Origin: Streptomyces toxytricini
GTDB taxonomy: Bacteria > Actinomycetota > Actinomycetes > Streptomycetales > Streptomycetaceae
Direction of reading: 5' to 3'
NCBI RefSeq assembly: GCF_014649915.1
Contig: NZ_BMTY01000011.1
Span: forward strand, 1-54,070
Length of the DNA: 54,070 bases
This document shows positions 51,460 through 54,070 of the stretch, in pieces. Position 1 is the first letter of the stretch, and each line of letters opens with the position of its first letter. A program made the position numbers and the translations under genes. Below the pieces are notes generated by a model that saw only the letters and a list, made by a program, of their open reading frames with translations, ran no database searches and was not told the DNA's origin.

Positions 51460-51974
51460 GGGACGCGCGCCGGGGCGTGCGGGCGGCGGCCGATCTGGAG
51501 GAGGGCGGGCTGCGGGGGCGCCGGCTCCACTTCGACGGCGGTCACCTCGGGGGCGATGCCGGCGAGGGCCTCCTCGGCGGCGCGCCGTAGGGCGTCGGTG
51601 CCGCCGCAGCCGCAGCCGCTCCCGGTGGAGGCCGCACGGAGCCGGAGGACGCCGGTTGCGGTGTCGAAGCCGAGGGGCTCGACCGGTTCGTGCAGCGTCG
51701 CGAGCGCGCGGGCGATGCGGGAGTCCACGTCTTCGGGGTGCAGGTCGTGCAGGGCGAGCAGGCTCGCCACGAGGTCGTCGCCGAGCATGCGGGAGACGGG
51801 GCCCGCGCCGAGCCGCTCGGTGATCCGGGCGAGGCCGGCGCCGTAGAAGTCCATGAGGACGCGGACGAGTTCCTCGGCGGCCTCGCAGGCCTTGCGGTCC
51901 CCGTCGGCGGCGAGGCGGTCGAGGACGGCGTCGACGCGGCGGCCCGCCTCGCGGGCGTCCATGGCGGCGCTCAT
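51456..51974 (-). CDS. NifU-like protein of the hydrogenase operon
   Basis: A 172-aa protein annotated here as NifU-like by its C-terminal half (about 110-150), where GSGCGCGGTDALRRAAEEALAG resembles the NifU C-terminal iron-sulfur scaffold; the usual CxxC is replaced by GCGCGG. The N-terminal half is helical (DAVLDRLAADGDRKACEAAEEL, LHDLHPEDVDSRI). It may hold or deliver an Fe-S cluster for the small subunit. Start ATG 51974 overlaps the large-subunit stop by four bases. Confidence 0.75.
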   Translation of the reverse strand: MSAAMDAREAGRRVDAVLDRLAADGDRKACEAAEELVRVLMDFYGAGLARITERLGAGPVSRMLGDDLVASLLALHDLHPEDVDSRIARALATLHEPVEPLGFDTATGVLRLRAASTGSGCGCGGTDALRRAAEEALAGIAPEVTAVEVEPAPPQPALLQIGRRPHAPARVP

Positions 51975-53755
51975 CCGCCCAGTCCGCTCAGGCCGGTGGG
52001 GACGTGCATCGACTTCACGGTCCGGCCGCCGCCGACGTACATGTGGACGCCGCAGGGCAGGCAGGGGTCGAAGCTGCGCACGGCGCGCATGATGTCGATG
52101 CCCTTGAAGTTCTCCGGGGTGTTCTCCTCGAAGATCGGGGTGTTCTGGACGGCGTCCTCGTACGGGCCGGGGGTGCCGTAGGAGTCGCGGACGCTGGCGT
52201 TCCAGGGGGTCGGCGGGTACGGGTGGTAGTTGGCGATCTTCCCGTCGCGGATGACCATGTGGTGGGAGAGGACGCCGCGGACGGCCTCGGTGAAGCCGAC
52301 GCCGATCGACTCGTCCGGCACCTCGAACTTCTCCCACGTCTGGGTGCGTCCGGCGCGGACCTCCTCGAGGCCCTTCTCGGCGCAGTGCAGGGCGACGGCG
52401 GCCGCGTACGCCTGGAAGTACGTGCGGGCGCGGTTGCGCTCCAGCGCGTTGCTCCACTGCGGGATCTTCCACTCGAAGGTGGTCTCGGGCTTGGTCATGG
52501 TGCGGGGCAGGTTGATGACGACGCTGTGGCCGGTGGCCTTGACGTAGCCGATGTCGACGAGCCCGGACAGGGCGGTGGACCACAGGCGGGCGATGGGGCC
52601 GCCGCCGGTGTCGAGGGCGAGGTGGTCCTTGCCGTCGAACCAGCGCGGTGACATCACCCAGCTGTACTTGTCGCCGAAGTCCCGCTTCTGCGGGGCGGGG
52701 ATGGTGTGCTGGTTCCAGGGGTGGCGGGGGTCGACCGGGTTGCCGAGGGGGTCCTGTCGGACGAACGGCTCCTGGCCCTCCCAGTCGTCGTAGTAGGAGC
52801 TGCCGAGCAGGATGCGGATGCCGAGGTTGATCTGCGTGAGGTCGTTGGTGACCAGTTTGCCGTCGACGACGACGCCCGGGGTGACGAACATACGCCGTCC
52901 CCAGTCGGTCATGTTGGCGTAGGTGAAGTCGCAGTACTCGGGGTCGTTGAGGGCGCCCCAGCAGCCGAGGAGGACGCGGCGGCGGCCGACCTCCTCGTAG
53001 CCGGGCAGGGCGTCGTAGAAGAAGTCGAAGAGGTCGTCGTGGAGGGGGACGACGCGCTTCATGAACTCGACGTAGCGCATGAGGCGCGACATGTAGTCCG
53101 TGAAGAGCTGGACGGAGGCGATGGTGCCGACGCCGCCCGGGTAGAGCGTGGAGGGGTGCACGTGGCGGCCCTCCATCAGGCAGAACATCTCGCGGGTGTA
53201 GCGGCTGACCTGGAGGGCCTCGCGGTAGAACTCGCCCTCGATGGGGTTGAGGGAGCGCATGATGTCCGCGATGGTGCGGTAGCCGTGCTCGGCGGCGTGC
53301 GGGGCCTCGGTGCGCTCGGCGCGGTCGAGGACTCCGGGGTTGGTCTCGCGGACCATCTTCTCGCAGTAGTCGACCCCGACCAGGTTCTCCTGGAAGATGT
53401 TGTGGTCGAACATGTACTCCGCGGACTCGCCGAGGTTGATGATCCATTCGGCGAGGTGGGGCGGCTTCACCCCGTAGGCCATGTTCTGGGTGTAGACGGA
53501 GCAGGTGGCGTGGTTGTCGCCGCAGATCCCGCAGATGCGGCTGGTGATGAAGTGCGCGTCGCGGGGGTCCTTGCCGCGCATGAAGACGCTGTAGCCGCGG
53601 AAGACGGACGAGGTGCTGTAGCACTCGGCGACCCGCTTCTGCTTGAAGTCGATCTTCGTGTGGATGCCGAGGCTGCCGACGATCCGGGTGATCGGATCCC
53701 AGGCCATCTCCACGAGGCCGCTGCCGTCGCCGGCGGTGTTCGTCTTCGGTGTCAT
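51971..53755 (-). CDS. hhyL: [NiFe]-hydrogenase large subunit, group 1h
   Basis: A 594-aa catalytic subunit. The NiFe ligands are Cys75 and Cys78 in RICGICGDNH (L1 motif) and the two Cys in DPCLPCGVH (L2 motif) near residue 565. The L1 sequence RICGICGDNHATCS and L2 DPCLPCGVH match the group 1h/5 high-affinity actinobacterial enzymes that oxidise atmospheric H2. About 23 residues follow the final His, the tail expected to be removed by the maturation protease. It has no signal peptide. The start ATG 53755 has only AAGAAGGG about 16 bases upstream, after a strong hairpin. Confidence 0.96.
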   Translation of the reverse strand: MTPKTNTAGDGSGLVEMAWDPITRIVGSLGIHTKIDFKQKRVAECYSTSSVFRGYSVFMRGKDPRDAHFITSRICGICGDNHATCSVYTQNMAYGVKPPHLAEWIINLGESAEYMFDHNIFQENLVGVDYCEKMVRETNPGVLDRAERTEAPHAAEHGYRTIADIMRSLNPIEGEFYREALQVSRYTREMFCLMEGRHVHPSTLYPGGVGTIASVQLFTDYMSRLMRYVEFMKRVVPLHDDLFDFFYDALPGYEEVGRRRVLLGCWGALNDPEYCDFTYANMTDWGRRMFVTPGVVVDGKLVTNDLTQINLGIRILLGSSYYDDWEGQEPFVRQDPLGNPVDPRHPWNQHTIPAPQKRDFGDKYSWVMSPRWFDGKDHLALDTGGGPIARLWSTALSGLVDIGYVKATGHSVVINLPRTMTKPETTFEWKIPQWSNALERNRARTYFQAYAAAVALHCAEKGLEEVRAGRTQTWEKFEVPDESIGVGFTEAVRGVLSHHMVIRDGKIANYHPYPPTPWNASVRDSYGTPGPYEDAVQNTPIFEENTPENFKGIDIMRAVRSFDPCLPCGVHMYVGGGRTVKSMHVPTGLSGLGG

Positions 53756-53811
53756 CGTCTTGGCCGTGGCCCTTCTTGGAACCGGGTGCGGGGGGTGGGG
53801 GCGTGCGGGGG

Positions 53812-53841
53812 CCCGGCCGGCGGGCGGGGCCGCCGGCCGGG
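53812..53841 (-). promoter_or_regulatory. Hairpin between small- and large-subunit genes
   Basis: A perfect 11-bp stem (53812-53822 with 53831-53841) and an 8-base loop in the 94-bp gap downstream of the small subunit. It may stabilise or partly terminate the small-subunit message and adjust subunit ratio. Confidence 0.45.
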
Positions 53842-53849
53842 GCGGTGGG

Positions 53850-54070
53850 TCACCAGGGCCTGCGGTAGCCGGTGGTCAGCTCTCGGCCGGTGTGGCGCCA
53901 CTTGGGCTCCTGGTCGACGGTGTGCAGGGTCATGGAGCGGAGCCTGCGGACGACCGCGCCGTAGATGCCGCTGGCCCGGGTGGAGACGTGGGCGCCGGGG
54001 GGCTCGTCCATGAACGGCATGAACTTGTCCGGGAAGCCGGGCATCGTGCAGGCGATGCAGATGCCCCCGA
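53850..54070 (-). CDS. hhyS: [NiFe]-hydrogenase small subunit, group 1h (C-terminal part, cut by window edge)
   Basis: Only the last 73 codons are in the window; the gene continues past 54070. The visible part begins GGICIACTMPGFPDKF, where the Cys pair and PGFPD are the typical C-terminal Fe-S cluster region of [NiFe]-hydrogenase small subunits, then DEPPGAHVSTRASGIYGAVVRRLRSM. It ends in TTGYRRPW. The large subunit follows 94 bp downstream. In the group the small subunit carries three Fe-S clusters; only one ligand region can be checked here. Confidence 0.93.
   Translation of the reverse strand, partial: GGICIACTMPGFPDKFMPFMDEPPGAHVSTRASGIYGAVVRRLRSMTLHTVDQEPKWRHTGRELTTGYRRPW

Overview
The window reads as chromosomal DNA of a Streptomyces or a very close actinomycete. 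Base composition is very high in G+C with strong third-position GC bias. Several genes look leaderless, with a TANNNT -10 box 6-7 bases before the start codon. Many genes start at GTG or TTG, neighbouring genes often overlap by ATGA/GTGA, and the gene families (DUF4360, DUF5947, DUF6084, Ohr/OhrR, AnmK, GabD1-like) fit that group. I saw no rRNA, tRNA, CRISPR, intact insertion sequence or phage module. The main mobile trace is an 80-bp palindromic MITE-like element at 8556-8635.

Region 1 (1-20.6 kb) is mostly housekeeping and stress functions: a nucleotidyltransferase/BON/metallophosphoesterase operon, a hemerythrin-like protein, an MFS transporter, PolX with a PHP domain coupled to a GlxA-type regulator, a quinone oxidoreductase with an alpha/beta hydrolase, CapA-like protein, nucleoside hydrolase, Rieske lipoprotein, STAS protein, succinate-semialdehyde dehydrogenase, an MHS-type symporter coupled to AnmK, a SRAP peptidase, phosphoglucomutase, and the ohr/ohrR divergent pair.

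Region 2 (20.9-27.4 kb) is the most unusual metabolic block. Four co-directional genes encode a benzoylformate decarboxylase-like ThDP enzyme, a GlcD-like FAD 2-hydroxyacid dehydrogenase, a cytochrome P450 and a plant alpha-dioxygenase/cyclooxygenase-like haem peroxidase. Together they could make up a fatty-acid alpha-oxidation or oxylipin pathway: oxygenation at C2, oxidation to the 2-oxo acid, then decarboxylation to an aldehyde. This is inference from family chemistry and gene order.

Region 3 (27.3-41.7 kb) holds a Tat-exported DUF1259 protein, an M20 peptidase, a UBP-type zinc finger protein, a YciO/Sua5 protein, a lipoprotein followed by two tandem Ser/Thr kinases fused to extracellular type-1 periplasmic-binding (LivK-like) domains, an L,D-transpeptidase, two tandem secreted DUF4360 paralogues and a class II glutamine amidotransferase.

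Region 4 (41.7 kb to the right edge, minus strand) is a group 1h (high-affinity, formerly group 5) [NiFe]-hydrogenase operon. In transcription order it reads: small subunit (cut by the window edge), large subunit, NifU-like protein, DUF5947, DUF6084, an unknown 469-aa protein, maturation protease, a 37-aa membrane protein (DUF6893-like), then hypA-hypB-hypF-hypC-hypD-hypE. Nearly every junction overlaps by 1-32 bp, so the operon is probably translationally coupled. It ends at a bidirectional terminator shared with the convergent glutamine amidotransferase gene.
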